This document shows positions 33,970-45,328 of a DNA stretch of 64,000 nucleotides, piece by piece. The position numbers and the translations under genes are program-made. The first letter of the stretch is position 1, and the number at the start of each line of letters is the position of its first letter. Origin of the DNA: Neoceratodus forsteri (Eukaryota; Chordata; Ceratodontiformes; Ceratodontidae); the NCBI GenBank assembly GCA_016271365.2, contig JADMNL010000022.1, positions 218,154,501 through 218,218,500 on the forward strand, in the 5' to 3' direction. The notes below the pieces were generated by a model that was given only the letters and a program-made list of their open reading frames with translations, was not told the origin of the DNA and did no database searches.

Positions 33970-36375
33970 AATTTTATTACATTTATATTTCATTTTACTA
34001 TTTACCCTGGATAGGAGCATTGAGCAAATTGCCTTTTTCAAGCGTGATCAGCATTTAAAACAATAAAAACGCAAAGGTAAAAAAAACACATCAAAGAGAA
34101 TAATCACAATTACATTGAGATTCGTTACAAAGAGCATTCAATAACTGTTTCTTAAACAGGAACATAGACTTGCAACATATAAACATTGGTACATTATTAT
34201 ACGTGCATATACCAGCATAATCAACTGCTCTCGGACCAAAGTTGGTTCCGCGAAAAGGAATCCCAAACATTAATGGATCCTGGGATCTGGTGATATAATT
34301 ATTTTGCTGTAGGAGGAATAATTCTAAGATAGAGCAAGGAACCGTACCCAAAATGGTTTTGTGAGAACTAGTTGAAATTTTAAATTTAACACGATCATCA
34401 AAAAGGGTAATTGTATTGTAAGATATATCAGACAATGGTGAGTGCATAGAGATCCACTAGTTATAAATCTACAAACTGAGTTATATACCACTTTTACCCT
34501 CAACAGCACCCCACTACCTGCTCCAGAATAGCACAAAATACCATAGTCCAAGACAGGAAGAATCAGACTCTTAGCCAAGAGTACACGAGCTTCAGGCAGA
34601 AGGCTTTGCTGAACCGATATGGAGAAGTCCACCACTGATGGACTGTTTTTACAATAGATTCGACTTGTGTATCATAAGCAAAGCTGCTGGTGCAAGTCAG
34701 CTGCTAAGTGTTTAAAGTGATTAACTCTCTCAATGGGTTCACCATCAAGGGCTTTCAATGTGGACTCACTGTTTCCAAATTTCTTAGTTCTACTGAAAAT
34801 CATGGTCTGTTTTGTGCAGCCATTTTGGGTTGGGTTAAGGAATGAATGGTTCCAATGCCATATAGCGCTACCAGTAATGGTTCCAATGCCATATGGCGCT
34901 ACCAGTAATGGTTACAATGCCATATGGCGCTACCAGTAAGAACTGGTTAAGGACCATCCCTCAGGCACAGAACCATAATTGAAGATTTTTTAATTATTTT
35001 GCAGGGTGGCATTAAGGGCCTCTCATTTTTTTCCCTTCCTGAAAATGACTATATCATCTGCGTAAAGGTGCATTTCAGAAGATGGACAGGCAAAGGGAAG
35101 TCATTTAAAAACAGTGAAAAAATTAGAGGTCCCAAAATGAAACCCTGCAGAACATTACAACTTACTTTAAGAAAACTGGAATAATAGTTCTGATTAATAG
35201 TTCTCTGTTCACAGCCCGAGAGATAGTTCCCAAAGCAACCAATGTCATCTTCAGAAAAGTAACCCAAAGAGGTACCATAACAATAACTCATGATCATCTA
35301 GGTCTAATGCCTTGGTGAGGTCCATGAACTCTGAGGCCACTAGATTTCCAGAATCTGTGGCCTGATGGACGTAGTTCGTGAACCTCACCAAGGCAGTCTC
35401 AGTGTTGTGTAACAAACAATAAGCATGTTGAATGTGAGTCAAGAGACAATTCTTAGATAACAAATCAAAAGTCTGGTCCATCACAATGCATGCACACATC
35501 TTTGACATTGGAGCCAAAAGTGAGAGAGAGGCTTGTGTTTCGAAATAACATATTTAGGGCCTGACTTATGGATTGGATATACAGTGGAAAGTTTCCAAAC
35601 AAATGGGTAAATACCATGACAAAGGGAAAAATAGTTTAGTAAGAGGAACTACAATGCTTTCTCTAGCTATTTTTAGGAGCCTAAAATCAGGGCCATCAAT
35701 ACCAATACAGGGACGAGGGTTTAATCTATCCAAGTAACTCAACACCCTCATCAGGTGAAAGATTAAAAAAATAATAATTTTGGAAGAGTCTGAGAGATAA
35801 TGTAGCCATATCATTCTTAGCAGAAACATACATTACTGAATTTGTTCAATACATGGAAAGGTTACCAGATACATTATTTGAACTTATCAGCAAAAGTAGG
35901 GGAATCACTACTGACCTCATTATTTAAACAGTGAAAAAAGGGTTCACTCTCCTTCCCATGGCCAGTGAGGTCATTCAGTGTCCTCCAAAAATTACAGGGG
36001 CTATGAGTAACAGTCACCTGTTCAACTTTATATTGCTCCATTTTAGATTTGCGAATAAAAGATTTAGAGATTTCTAGCTTGTTTATCAATAATCAAGGCA
36101 CATAGGTCCAGGGTCTTTATATAATGAACCCACTTCTTCTTATACTCCCTCAGTATTCTCAAAAAATCAAAGGAAAGTCACTCACTCACTTCTGTGACCT
36201 CTGATTTATACACCAGGGTTGATTATTCATTTTAGCAGCCGAACTACAGTAGACTGGACTGTGGTCACTCAGACTGATGGGAAGAACACTGCAACTTTGA
36301 ACCCTGGTGGATTGGGTGACCACAATCCAGTCCAGTGTTTGTACTTTATCCTGGTAGTACATGTAATAATTTGAT
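33970..36375 (-). mobile_element. LINE copy F (L2/CR1 group), minus strand
   Basis: Minus-strand order: end of an endonuclease with ISLSDHSPVYC (36270), linker with FWRTLNDLTGHGKE (35990), RT start IGIDGPDFRLLKIARESIVV (35690), motif-A region ASEFMDLTKALDLDDHELLL (35320), VSCNVLQGFILGPLIFSLF (35140), and the C-terminal FRGTNFGPRAVDYAG block (34240). Many stops are present; the catalytic YADD region near 35050 is not recognisable. It differs clearly from the CR1 and the two L2-like copies, so it is another LINE family, and its 5' end is cut by CR1 tail G. Confidence 0.75.
34844..34940. repeat. Three 31-bp direct repeats
   Basis: Three consecutive units AATGGTTCCAATGCCATATG plus GCGCTACCAGT, starting near 34844, 34875 and 34906, inside LINE copy F. 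The unit holds a CATATG dyad. Simple local duplication. Confidence 0.9.
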
Positions 36376-36383
36376 GAAGAGGG

Positions 36384-36985
36384 AGGTGGTGATACTTCTG
36401 TATCAATCTCTGGTGAGACTTCACCTAGAGTACTGTGTCCAGTTCTGGAATCCTCATCTTTGAAAGGACATACACAGAGTTGAGGCAGTCCAGAGGGAGG
36501 CAACTAAAATGGTGCAGGATCTGCATCAAAAGCCCTATGAGGAGAGACTGAAGGACCTCAATATGCACACAACCTGGAACAGAGGAGGGAGAGGGGGATA
36601 TGATAGAGATTTTCAACTACCTCAAAGGTATAAATAAGGTTCAAGAGAGAAGCCTTTTTCAGAGAAAAGGATGCACAAAAACAAGGGGTCATGGGATAAA
36701 GCTGGGGGGGGGTAGACTCAGGGGAAATGTAAGGAAACACATTCTCAGAAAAGGTGGTGGATGCCTGGAACAACCTCCCTGAGGAGATGGTGGGAGTGAA
36801 AACTATAATGGGATTTAAGGAGTTATAGGCTAAGTATAAGTGAACTTTAGAAGCAAGAAAAAGGGGAGTAAAGCTGGAGATCAAGTAGGGTCTATGGTGT
36901 GACAGTAGGTAGGGAACATGGGCAGACTAGGTGGGCCAAGCAGTCCCTATCGCCAACAAATTATGTGTTTCTATGATGTCTTAAA
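36384..36985 (+). mobile_element. CR1 LINE 3' fragment G
   Basis: Plus-strand 3' end of a CR1: LVRLHLEYCVQFWNPHL-like translation near 36410, the C-terminal LKGINKVQERSLFQRKG region and an untranslated end with GGGCCAAGCAGTCC near 36940. It begins where LINE copy F stops, so it inserted there. 5'-truncated and frame-broken. Confidence 0.9.
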
Positions 36986-37019
36986 AAATATATTGATTCA
37001 TTAGTCAGAAAAAAAAATG

Positions 37020-37112
37020 TAAGTGTCCCTGCCACAAGCCAGATAATATTTTTCAGTAGGCCCTGCCACCAGACAAAAAATATTTTTTAGTAGGCCCTGC
37101 CACCAGCCAGTA
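37020..37112. repeat. Short tandem repeat of TAGTAGGCCCTGCCACCAG
   Basis: Two to three units of about 35 bp with TTTAGTAGGCCCTGCCACCA. Close variants of the CCTGCCACCAG core recur at 22766, 33530, 33595 and 33918, so it is a dispersed short motif, perhaps debris of one element. Confidence 0.7.
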
Positions 37113-37464
37113 CAGATTTATTATTTCGTTTCCCCAGCCTTTCACCACTGAAGATTTTTTTTCTGCTTAAGTGCTTGCCAGCCCAACTCTCATATTATGG
37201 ATTTGTTTTGTTCGCATCTCTCTTTTTGTAATGTAGCTCTACTGCAGGAAGGTTTTTTACTGTGGTGCCTGCTACAGAAACCAACTCAAACCACTTTTCA
37301 CTTCTCATGTTTTTTAGTTGGTCATCACCACCCCTGGAATATTTCTTTCTGGTTGTCCTAGAGGCAGTTTTTTTTTAGGTGCCCTTAACCCACCAAGCAG
37401 TGGATATTTTTCTTCACCTTTATTATTGTGTATAAGCTGTGTGACATGTCTTTTGACCCCTCAC

Positions 37465-37533
37465 CTTGGCTATATCCTGACCCGGAAGCAATGGCTTCTC
37501 CTCGGTGATCTGGACTTCTCGTAGCTCAGTCAT
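37465..37533 (-). CDS. NDRG2: NDRG2-like first coding exon
   Basis: Exon at 37465-37555 on the minus strand: a 22-nt 5'UTR part, then ATG at 37533 and 23 codons starting MTELREVQITEEKPLLPGQ and ending ...AK. It is preceded by a textbook acceptor (pyrimidine run TTTCTCCTTTCCTTTTTCAG) and followed by the donor AAG|GTGAGG, phase 0. From recall of the family, vertebrate NDRG2 starts MAELQEVQITEEKPLLPGQ and has an exon end after about residue 25, next to an alternatively spliced 14-residue segment; NDRG1, 3 and 4 start differently. NDRG2 is a cytosolic alpha/beta-hydrolase-fold protein of the N-myc downstream-regulated family, thought non-catalytic. The hydrolase fold itself lies in later exons, none of which was found toward position 1. 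The promoter and first non-coding exon should lie at higher coordinates. Confidence 0.85.
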
Positions 37534-37555
37534 GGCGAATCGTTCACTGTGCGCA

Positions 37556-38552
37556 CTGAAAAAGGAAAGGAGAAATTGGTCAGGAAAATCACCCAGTATC
37601 CACTGCACTGTCCACAGTTTCTCGTTAACCTGAAGACAGCCATACATGGTTTGTGGAGCTATGTACTGAGTTAAAACTTCTCGCTTCCCACACCAGGGTA
37701 TCTTTACAACAGAAGTGTGATATTGACACATCACTAAATAATCAATATAACTTTAAAAAGTAAGCAACGAGAACATTGGAAGAACTCTTTGGTAAACCTG
37801 TCTCACTCACAGCACCCCTTTATATCCTTCTGCAATATCCCAGAAGCATGACAGACCCCAACTCCCGTTGCTTATTAGTGATATTACTTACAGTGGCTAA
37901 AATGACCATCGCAAAATGCTGGCTCACTCCTACTATCCCAGGTATGGCTGCCAGGAGAAACATGATTAACCAAATTTATTAAATGGAGAAAATGACACAC
38001 TCCCTTAATAACCACACAGAAGTATGCACCTCCCATTGGAACACCTAGCTCCTTTACACCGAAAGCAAAGATCCTACCCTTGTACCTTACTAACCTTGGG
38101 CTCACCCGTCCTAGCATTTCTGCAGCTCGCTATCTTGTGACAGGCTCTCACCTAGGCCACAGTAACCCTATTATTGGACCCTGTGTTAGTTGGTGATGCC
38201 CCAGCCAACTGCTGACACCCTCCAGCACAGGCTTGCAGCCTTCACCCTTACACTTCAGGGTCAATCTGTTGGACTCTTTCAGGAGTATCTGTACAGGAAG
38301 ACCCCCTTCATAGAAAAGTAGAACCATATAGAAAAGTAGAACCATATCATTGGGATAAACAGCCCTCCTTTGTGTTGTACCTAAAGGAGAGAGAGGGTAA
38401 GGATTAGGCAAATATGATGTGGAACTACACGTCTGGTAATGTACAAGAAAGACATGTCCCAGAATGTATGTACTTGAATTTCTTTATTGCAACTTCATAT
38501 GTATCATGGTGACCTGGAAAATCAATAAAGATTTTAATTTAAAAAAAGAATG
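37556..38552. other. Intronic sequence upstream of the NDRG2-like exon
   Basis: No coding exon recognised. An 18-bp direct duplication TAGAAAAGTAGAACCATA lies near 38311-38346. The right end, AATCAATAAAGATTTTAATT with an A-rich end at 38521-38550, looks like the 3' end of a plus-strand retrotransposed sequence, with a SINE immediately behind it. Confidence 0.5.
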
Positions 38553-38912
38553 AAGCCGGCCCGGTGGTGCTGAAGGTTGAGGCATCGCTGCTTTATCTCA
38601 CTCTACGCCGGTGACCCGCGTTCAGGAATGACCTTGGGTCATTAGGGTGATGGCAGGAGGGGAAGGGGGGAGCAGGATTGAGCCCAGTGGCTGTCCTCTC
38701 CAGGGGTGGGAGGTCACCCCCCCATAGTCCTGCTGTCACTGGGTGGAGGTCCGGTGGTGACGCAGGTGGGTATGGGCGAATGGTAGGGTGGGACATTCCA
38801 TAGTGCACAGAGTGTGTGTGCCTCCACATGTACGCGCTTACGCCAGGGACACACGGGTGGAGCGGGTGTAAAGAATGGGGGAAAAACACATAAATAAAAT
38901 TATGAAAAAAAA
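38553..38912 (+). mobile_element. tRNA-derived SINE, copy S2
   Basis: Starts GCCGGCCCGGTGGTGCTGAA (A-box region) and has a B box in GGTGACCCGCGTTCAGGAAT, spaced as in tRNA. The body has the GGGAGCAGGATTGAGCCCAG block and a C/T-rich CTCTCCAGGGG, and it ends in an A-rich tail (near 38890-38912). Made by RNA polymerase III and mobilised by a LINE, as known for tRNA-SINEs. Confidence 0.8.
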
Positions 38913-39464
38913 AAGTCAGAAACGGCACTGTAGAACTACCCAGCAGCTCAAAAGCTAGCTACCCTCTTCTTTTTTCCTATACTTTTCCAATGATAAACCA
39001 TCTGAGGTATACATACTCCCTAGGACCAGATTTTCAAAAAATCAGGAAATTGGCACACACACGAAAAAACCTGTATGCAAAGGGGCTTCACTTGCGCAAA
39101 TGCAGGTTTTGCTGCATGTGCCATGTTTTCATATGTGGAGCCAGTTTGTAACTGGTCCAGTGTTCCCATTTACCCCCATCTGTACTTGATTCAAGTACAA
39201 ATTATGAAAATCAAGTACATTTTTGTATGAAGGGGGTACACTGTACCCCCATAAGTCTGTTTGAAGTATATGTACCCCATAACAATGTTGTACAAATGGT
39301 AGAATGAACCCTTGTAATTTATTTTGTACCCCTGAAAATGTTTGGAGAGGGTGCAGTGCACCCCCAGATCTGCAGCCTTAGTGGGAGCACAGTTACTGGT
39401 CACATGATTTATGGCAGCTTGCGGACATTTTCTGTGGGCAGCTGCGTCAGAATACTATGTGTGG
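38913..39464. other. Non-coding spacer
   Basis: No gene. A region near 39180-39370 is rich in GTACA and GGGGGTACACTGTACCCCC, a short perfect dyad near 39234. Confidence 0.5.
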
Positions 39465-39465
39465 C

Positions 39466-39785
39466 GGTTGGCCCAGTGGCGCAGAAAGCTTAGGTGCTGG
39501 CACCACCTCTGCTTCCACGCCGGTGACCCAGGTTTGAGAACAGACTCGGGTTGCTGGAGGTTGGCCAGTGGGGAGAGGATTGAGCTTCCCAGGGATGACT
39601 GTCCTCTCCTGGGTAGGGGTATCAAGCCATCTTGCCCTTTGACTGCCACATAGTGGAGGCCCAGTGGTAGTGCATGCACAAGTAGCTTAGTGGGAGAGCC
39701 CATGACTCTGCAGTGCATGCGCACCTCCACACGCACTAGCTTACACTGCTGCAACCAGGGAACTGGGGAAAAAATCGAAACGGGA
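39466..39785 (+). mobile_element. tRNA-derived SINE, copy S3
   Basis: 5' head GTTGGCCCAGTGGCGCAGAA (A box) and CGGTGACCCAGGTTTGAGAA (B box) are the best tRNA-like head of the family. The body has GAGGATTGAGCTTCCCAGG and CTGTCCTCTCCTGGG, and the 3' part GCACCTCCACACGCACTAGC parallels copy S2. It ends at GGGGAAAAAATCGAAA. Confidence 0.82.
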
Positions 39786-40184
39786 CACATGGGCTGCATG
39801 ACACCCTGCACATCTTCCCTGATCCGCTCCACCACCCCGACCTCTGGATATTTAGGCTGGAGGGGGAAGACAGTCCTCCCATCTCCGTCCCCATGACAGG
39901 GGCAAACTGTGGGGGAACCAGCTTCAGGTAGGTTCAGGTGAGGTGGGTGCCGACTGAGGGGGAGAGGAGACAGGGCTGACAAGCTGCCCAACAGGGTACA
40001 AACCTATATTTAAACAAAGCAAAAAGAATTCTACACCTGGGAGCACCAGGCATAAGATCTTCCACAGCTGCACCCTCCGCACAAGCAGACCATGGCCTAA
40101 AAATAGGAATGTTTTTTTTGCCACACCAGCGGGCTGCAGCCTGGGACTTAGCCCCTGGGTTGTTTTCAGCACTTTGAAAATGGT

Positions 40185-40265
40185 TCATTTATTTCAAAAG
40201 ATTTACCAGGAAAGACATCCAGAGCTGATAACAGCTCATTTCCAGATACGTGCTAGGGAGGGGGA
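40185..40265 (-). mobile_element. L2/SINE-type 3' tail, minus strand
   Basis: Reverse complement reads GTATCTGGAAATGAGCTGTT ... TGTCTTTCCTGGTAAATC and ends in AAATAAA. This is the tail seen at the 3' ends of L2-like copy 1, the fragment at 51530 and the CORE-SINE at 55398. Confidence 0.7.
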
Positions 40266-40478
40266 ATGAGGAAAGTACAGCAATAAGTTACAACAGTCAG
40301 TTACACAAATAAAAAAATATAAGTTAAACAGTTAAGTAGCAGTAAAGTGAATAAGATTAGCTCGGCAGAGCATCTGAAGAGCAACAAGTAATACAGGTAC
40401 AAACTGGAACACAACTGGAGTATGAACCTGGCATTGCTGGGTACGGTATTACAGTGTAGCTGGCAGTAATTTCATGGG

Positions 40479-40507
40479 TGAATGAAGCACGGCTGGTGCT
40501 TCATTCA
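40479..40507. repeat. Perfect 12-bp hairpin
   Basis: TGAATGAAGCAC and GTGCTTCATTCA are perfect complements around the 5-nt loop GGCTG. No surrounding gene or terminator context. Confidence 0.9.
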
Positions 40508-40509
40508 GC

Positions 40510-41005
40510 AGGGAAGGATGGAGGAAACTGGAGGGGGGTGCTGGGGGAAATGAATTAGGGAAGCAGCCCTCAACTCAGCTGATGCCAATGGGTTCTTGAA
40601 ATGGATCTGTAATTAAATGCACAGCTGGAAGATTATGGAGGCACATACATGCTCATATTTTTAAAAGAAAGCTCTAAGATAATATTTTACTCTTTTGGGC
40701 TTCATAGCCTGTTAACTTACTGTTGCGATAGTCCTGCTAGGCAAAAATGATCATTTTTAACAGCGTCCATTAAAGGAGGGGAGGGATCGTAAATCAGGCC
40801 ATACTGCTGGCCAGCCAACCCCTTACACTTCCCAGTCTGCCTGCTCCACCCCTGTGCTCAGACGTTTTATGACATCTAACCAGGGAGAGCGTGGGGCGCA
40901 CCCTTTTGAAACTTTTGGGAAGGTTTTCATAATATTTTCAGATATTTAAGCAACCTGTGATAAAAATGAAAGCCACTGCTCAACTAATAGGGGCCCTATG
41001 AAAAT
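40510..41005. other. Non-coding spacer
   Basis: No gene or repeat recognised. Confidence 0.5.
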
Positions 41006-41007
41006 AG

Positions 41008-41727
41008 TTTACCCCCCCCCACACCATGCATAGGTCCCATTGGTCCATAACAGCATACAGCATTACCCCCAACTATCCACACCCTGTTGGTCTATAACAG
41101 TACAAGGAATTACCCCCACCCACACAATACATATATCCTATTGGCCCATATGAGCATACAATTACCCCCATCCGCCATGCAAACATCCCATTAGGCCATA
41201 ACAGCACAGAGTATTACTCTCCACCCCACCATGCACATGTCCCAGTGGTCCATAACAGCACAGAGCATTACCCCCCTAACAATGCATACACCCTGTTGGC
41301 CCATAAGAGCATACAGCATTACCCCCCTCCATCATGCATGTGTCCTGTAAGTCCACAGCAGCATACAGCATCCCCCCGCCCCCAACAAGCACACGTCCTG
41401 TTGGTCACTAACAGCAAGCAGCATTACACCCCCATTACCACTATGCACATATTAATAACATCAGCAGCCCTCCTGACATACCATACACATATCCCATTGG
41501 TTCCTAACAGCATCTACCGTGACAGCCACCCCCCCACACCACACACACTGACCCATCACCCCATAACATGCCCGCACCCCATTGGTTCATAACAGCATGC
41601 ACACTGAATAATCACCCCCATAACATGCCCACATCTCATTGGACAATAAACAGCATGCACCCCCAACATACAAGGCCCATCTGTCCATAGCAGCATTCAC
41701 TACAACAGTTCCACACACAGACCCACC

Positions 41728-41774
<47 letters not shown>

Positions 41775-41880
41775 ATATACACATATGTACAAACACACAC
41801 AGACACATACAGACGCTATACACACACACACACACACACACACACGCATCCCATCAGTTCATATCAGCACGTAACATGAC
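41008..41880. repeat. 52-57-bp minisatellite with CA microsatellites
   Basis: About 13 units with CATGCACATGTCCCATTGGT and CCATAACAGCATACAGCATT. Two CA runs (41731-41770 and 41821-41845) sit in the last part of the array and a final minisatellite unit (GCATCCCATCAGTTCATATC) follows them, so the CA tracts arose inside a unit. Confidence 0.93.
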
Positions 41881-41999
41881 AGGACTGATCAGGATTCAAT
41901 TTTCACACAGTGACTGCTGTAATCACACTGATGTGACAGCTGGTGTGTTCCAAACTTGCACAGTTTTCAAGAATCAAGTGCATGGTGTTCTGGGAACTA

Positions 42000-43390
42000 T
42001 AGAATATGTACACTGGAAATATTAGGCTTGTTCGACAGATTCCAGCAGTCTTGTGACCTATCCTTTTTCCAGTTGTCCATTTGAGGGTGGTGGTGCTGGG
42101 GGGGGCATTGTTTGCATTTCACACAGTATTGCGGCTACATATTCTATTTAAACAAAGAGCTTCTTCAAAGTCAGTGTGTGGTTTTAAGGTTTACCATGCT
42201 GTTTAATGGCTCTTCTGTTTGCTCATCAGGCTTTGTGTAAATGTGAGCAGAAGGGTGTGCTTTAGTACACTTGGCATAATTACAATTTTTTTTTTTAATT
42301 AAAGAATAGCAGGCTTTGCTTCACGCAGTTCATTTCCAGAGGTAATGCGACAAAATACAGCTGGTGCCCAAATAACATTACAGCGCAAATACAAACAAAG
42401 CAGAGAAACAAGGGTAACAGGAGCCAAGTAAATACCTTATTGGGGCAAAAACTATATACATGGAGGTAGAGGTGCATATGCAAAAGGCCATGCGAAAAGT
42501 CAACAGCGGACAGCTGAGCTGCACACAATTAGCAAGAAGGCATGGAGGACTGTGCAAAAAAAGAAATGATTTTAAAACTATAGAACATAAACAAATGAAC
42601 AAACAGAACTGCAAAGTCAACGCCAAGTCCTGCCGTGCCACAGGCTCAATTCCTACCATCACATCAGCAATCAGCAAACAAGCCAGGCACCTGTCGGTAA
42701 TACTGCTGAAAACAAAGATTAGTGATTTACTAAAGATTAATAGCAATCCAGAGACCCACCGTGTCAGATATGTTCAATACAAGATCACAGGCGATGGGTT
42801 CCCCCAGTGAATCCTTTCCAAGACTGAAAGCAGACTTCTTGTTAGCATTCTGTTGGGCATGGCCATAACCAGAAAAGGCGAACTCTGCTGCTTTAACCGC
42901 TTTGAGGGAAACAGTCAGTGGGGTACCAACCACAGCAGAGCTGTAATGCAGTGCTATAGACTGAGCAGGAATCAATACCATTGCATACCAGCTTCTCACC
43001 CCCATCCCTCCCCATTTCAAGTAGTTCACATATGGTTTCTGAATCCAGGCCCCATAAACTTCTTCCCGGTTGTCCAGTAAATGTGGGATTTTTTTATCAC
43101 AATAATACAAGTAAATTACAACTAAGCTCAACATTATTCCATATACGTTATCAGGCTAATGCATTCACAGCCATATTGGCTCCGACCAGAACATGTTTAG
43201 AATGTGCCAACATAGCTGAATCTTTTTTTTTTATTTGTCTTTGTTGGTATGTTAATACAGCTACCAGTTAGGGTGGTTTCACATGCATTCTTAAGGTATG
43301 AGAACCGTCAACCAAAAGTGAGCTGTTCTGGTACCCTATAAATGAATGTGAGACCACTCTTACAACTGTAAAGCTGTGTTTACACAGCCG
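42000..43390. other. Mostly unrecognised sequence
   Basis: About 1.4 kb without clear mobile-element similarity. It contains overlapping long open frames on both strands, 42730-43134 (-), 134 codons, and 42460-42810 (+), 116 codons. Neither resembles a family known to me and neither has repeated domains, so they may be chance. It lies upstream of the NDRG2-like exon and could contain a non-coding first exon. Confidence 0.4.
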
Positions 43391-44080
43391 TACAAACACA
43401 GAAACATAGACTTTGACAGCAGTTTAGGACCGCTTGGCCCACCTAGTCTGCCCATTTCCCTACCTAGAGGATAAGCTGCAGATCCTATTTAACCAACAGC
43501 CTATTTCTTCCTACCCCCCACAAAAATTGCCTTATGTCTGTCCCATGCATTCTTGAATTCTCCCACAGTTTTAGACCCCACAACCTCCTCAGGAAGGCTA
43601 TTCCATGCATCCACCACCCTCTCTGTGAAAAAATACTTCCTCACATTGCCCCTGAGCTGTCCCCCCTCTATCTTCAAATTGTGTCCCCTTGCTCTTGCAC
43701 ATCTCTTTAAACGTTTCTATTATGTCCTCCCTCTCCCTCCTTTCCTCAAGGGTATACATACTAAGCTCCTTTAGCCTCTCCTCGTATGGCTTCTCTTTGG
43801 AGACCCTGCACCATTTTAGTTGCCCTCCTCTGAACTGCCTCCATCCTGTCTATGTCCTTGCAGAGATGGGGTCTCCAGAACTGGACGCAGTACTACAGAT
43901 GGGGTCTCACCAACTGTCTGTATAGGGGGATAACAACTTCCTGTTTTCTGCTGGTGATGCCTCTCCCTATACATCCCAGTATTCCTCCAGCCCTCCCTAC
44001 CACCTTCTCACATTGCTTGCCAACCTTAAGGTCATCTGATATGATTACCCCCAGGTCCATTTCCATTTTTGTTGTTCTTA

Positions 44081-45196
44081 CTACCTCCCCCCCATTGTGT
44101 AATCTTCCCCTGGGTTTTTGTTTCCCAGGTGCATTACTTTGCACTTCTTTGCATTGCATCCAAGCTGCCATACTTCTGACCATTCATCCAACCTTGCCAA
44201 GTCCCTTCTCATCCTTTCCATGCCTCCTTGTGTATCAACCCTGCTGCAGATCTTTGTGTCATCTGCAAAGAGGCATACTTTTCCTTCCAGACCCTCTGCA
44301 ATGTCACTTATAAAGACATTAAAAAGGACTGGACCCAGTGCTGAACCCTGCGGTGCCCCACTAGTAACCTCTCTTTCTTCAGAGTGGACTCCATTTACAA
44401 TTACCCTCTGTGTCCTGTTGTTCAGCCAATGTTTCACCCAGGCTACCACCCTGGGACCCACTCCAAGGCTGGTTAATTTGACTACTAATCTTTTGTGTGG
44501 GACTGTGTCAAATGCCTTGATAAAGTCTAGGCAGGCCATGTCCACAGCCCGTCCATGGTCTACTACTTTGGTCACCCAGTCAAAGAAATCAATTAGATTC
44601 ATCTGACATGACCTTCCCGCAGTGAACCCATGTTGTCTCGGGTCCTGTGCCCCACTGGCCTCTAGGTACTCAACAATTCTTTCCTTCAGAAGTGATTCCA
44701 TCACTTTCCCTACCACAGAGGTCAAACTGACAGGTCTGTAGTTTCCTGCCTCTGTCTTGCTCCCACTTTTGTGAAGGGGAATCACATCAGCCTTCTTCCA
44801 GTCCTTAGGTACCACACCATCCTCCCATGATTTGTTATAAAGAGTAGTCAGTGGTGTCACTAGTTCTCTGCTTAATTCTTTTAGAATTCTGGGGTGAATT
44901 CCATCTGGCCCCATTGCTTTGTACACCTTCAGTTTTAGGAGTTCTTTCAGAACCCTTTCTTCTGTGAAAGGACTGGGATCACCCCCCTCCCAGAGTGCTT
45001 CTGTTAATTGGATTAGGCACCTCCTCACTTCCTCTTTTGTGAATACTGAACAGAAGTATTCATTCAGTATCCCAGCTTTTTCACTGTCACTCTCTGCCCA
45101 ACCACCATCCATTCTATTCAGCCTCACTATCCCTCTCTTTGTCTTTCTACGCTCGCTGATGTACCTATAAAGGGTTTTATCCCCCTTCTTAACCAA
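44081..45196 (-). pseudogene. CR1-D reverse transcriptase, long open frame
   Basis: 371 codons in one frame. Motifs in order: [113 protein letters not shown], and the catalytic LFADDTKICSR near residue 310 with both aspartates. GAPQGS replaces the usual GVPQGS. The polypeptide is not continuous with the endonuclease upstream or with the C-terminal part downstream, so the whole ORF2 is non-functional. Confidence 0.93.
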
Positions 45197-45328
45197 GTTG
45201 GCTATCTTTTCCTCAGTTTGGGCCTTTGTATTCTGACTACCCTCCTGCTTCCTTCTGCCTTAACTGGTACAGTTCTCTGTCCTGCTCCTTCTGTGTTCCT
45301 TATACTTCCTAAATGCTATCTTTTACTC

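Noticed and set aside
37423..37734. 103-codon minus-strand frame taken as one protein
   Set aside because: Only its middle part from the ATG at 37533 to the donor at 37465 is exon; the upstream part is the intron with the acceptor pyrimidine run, and the downstream part follows a GTGAGG donor.
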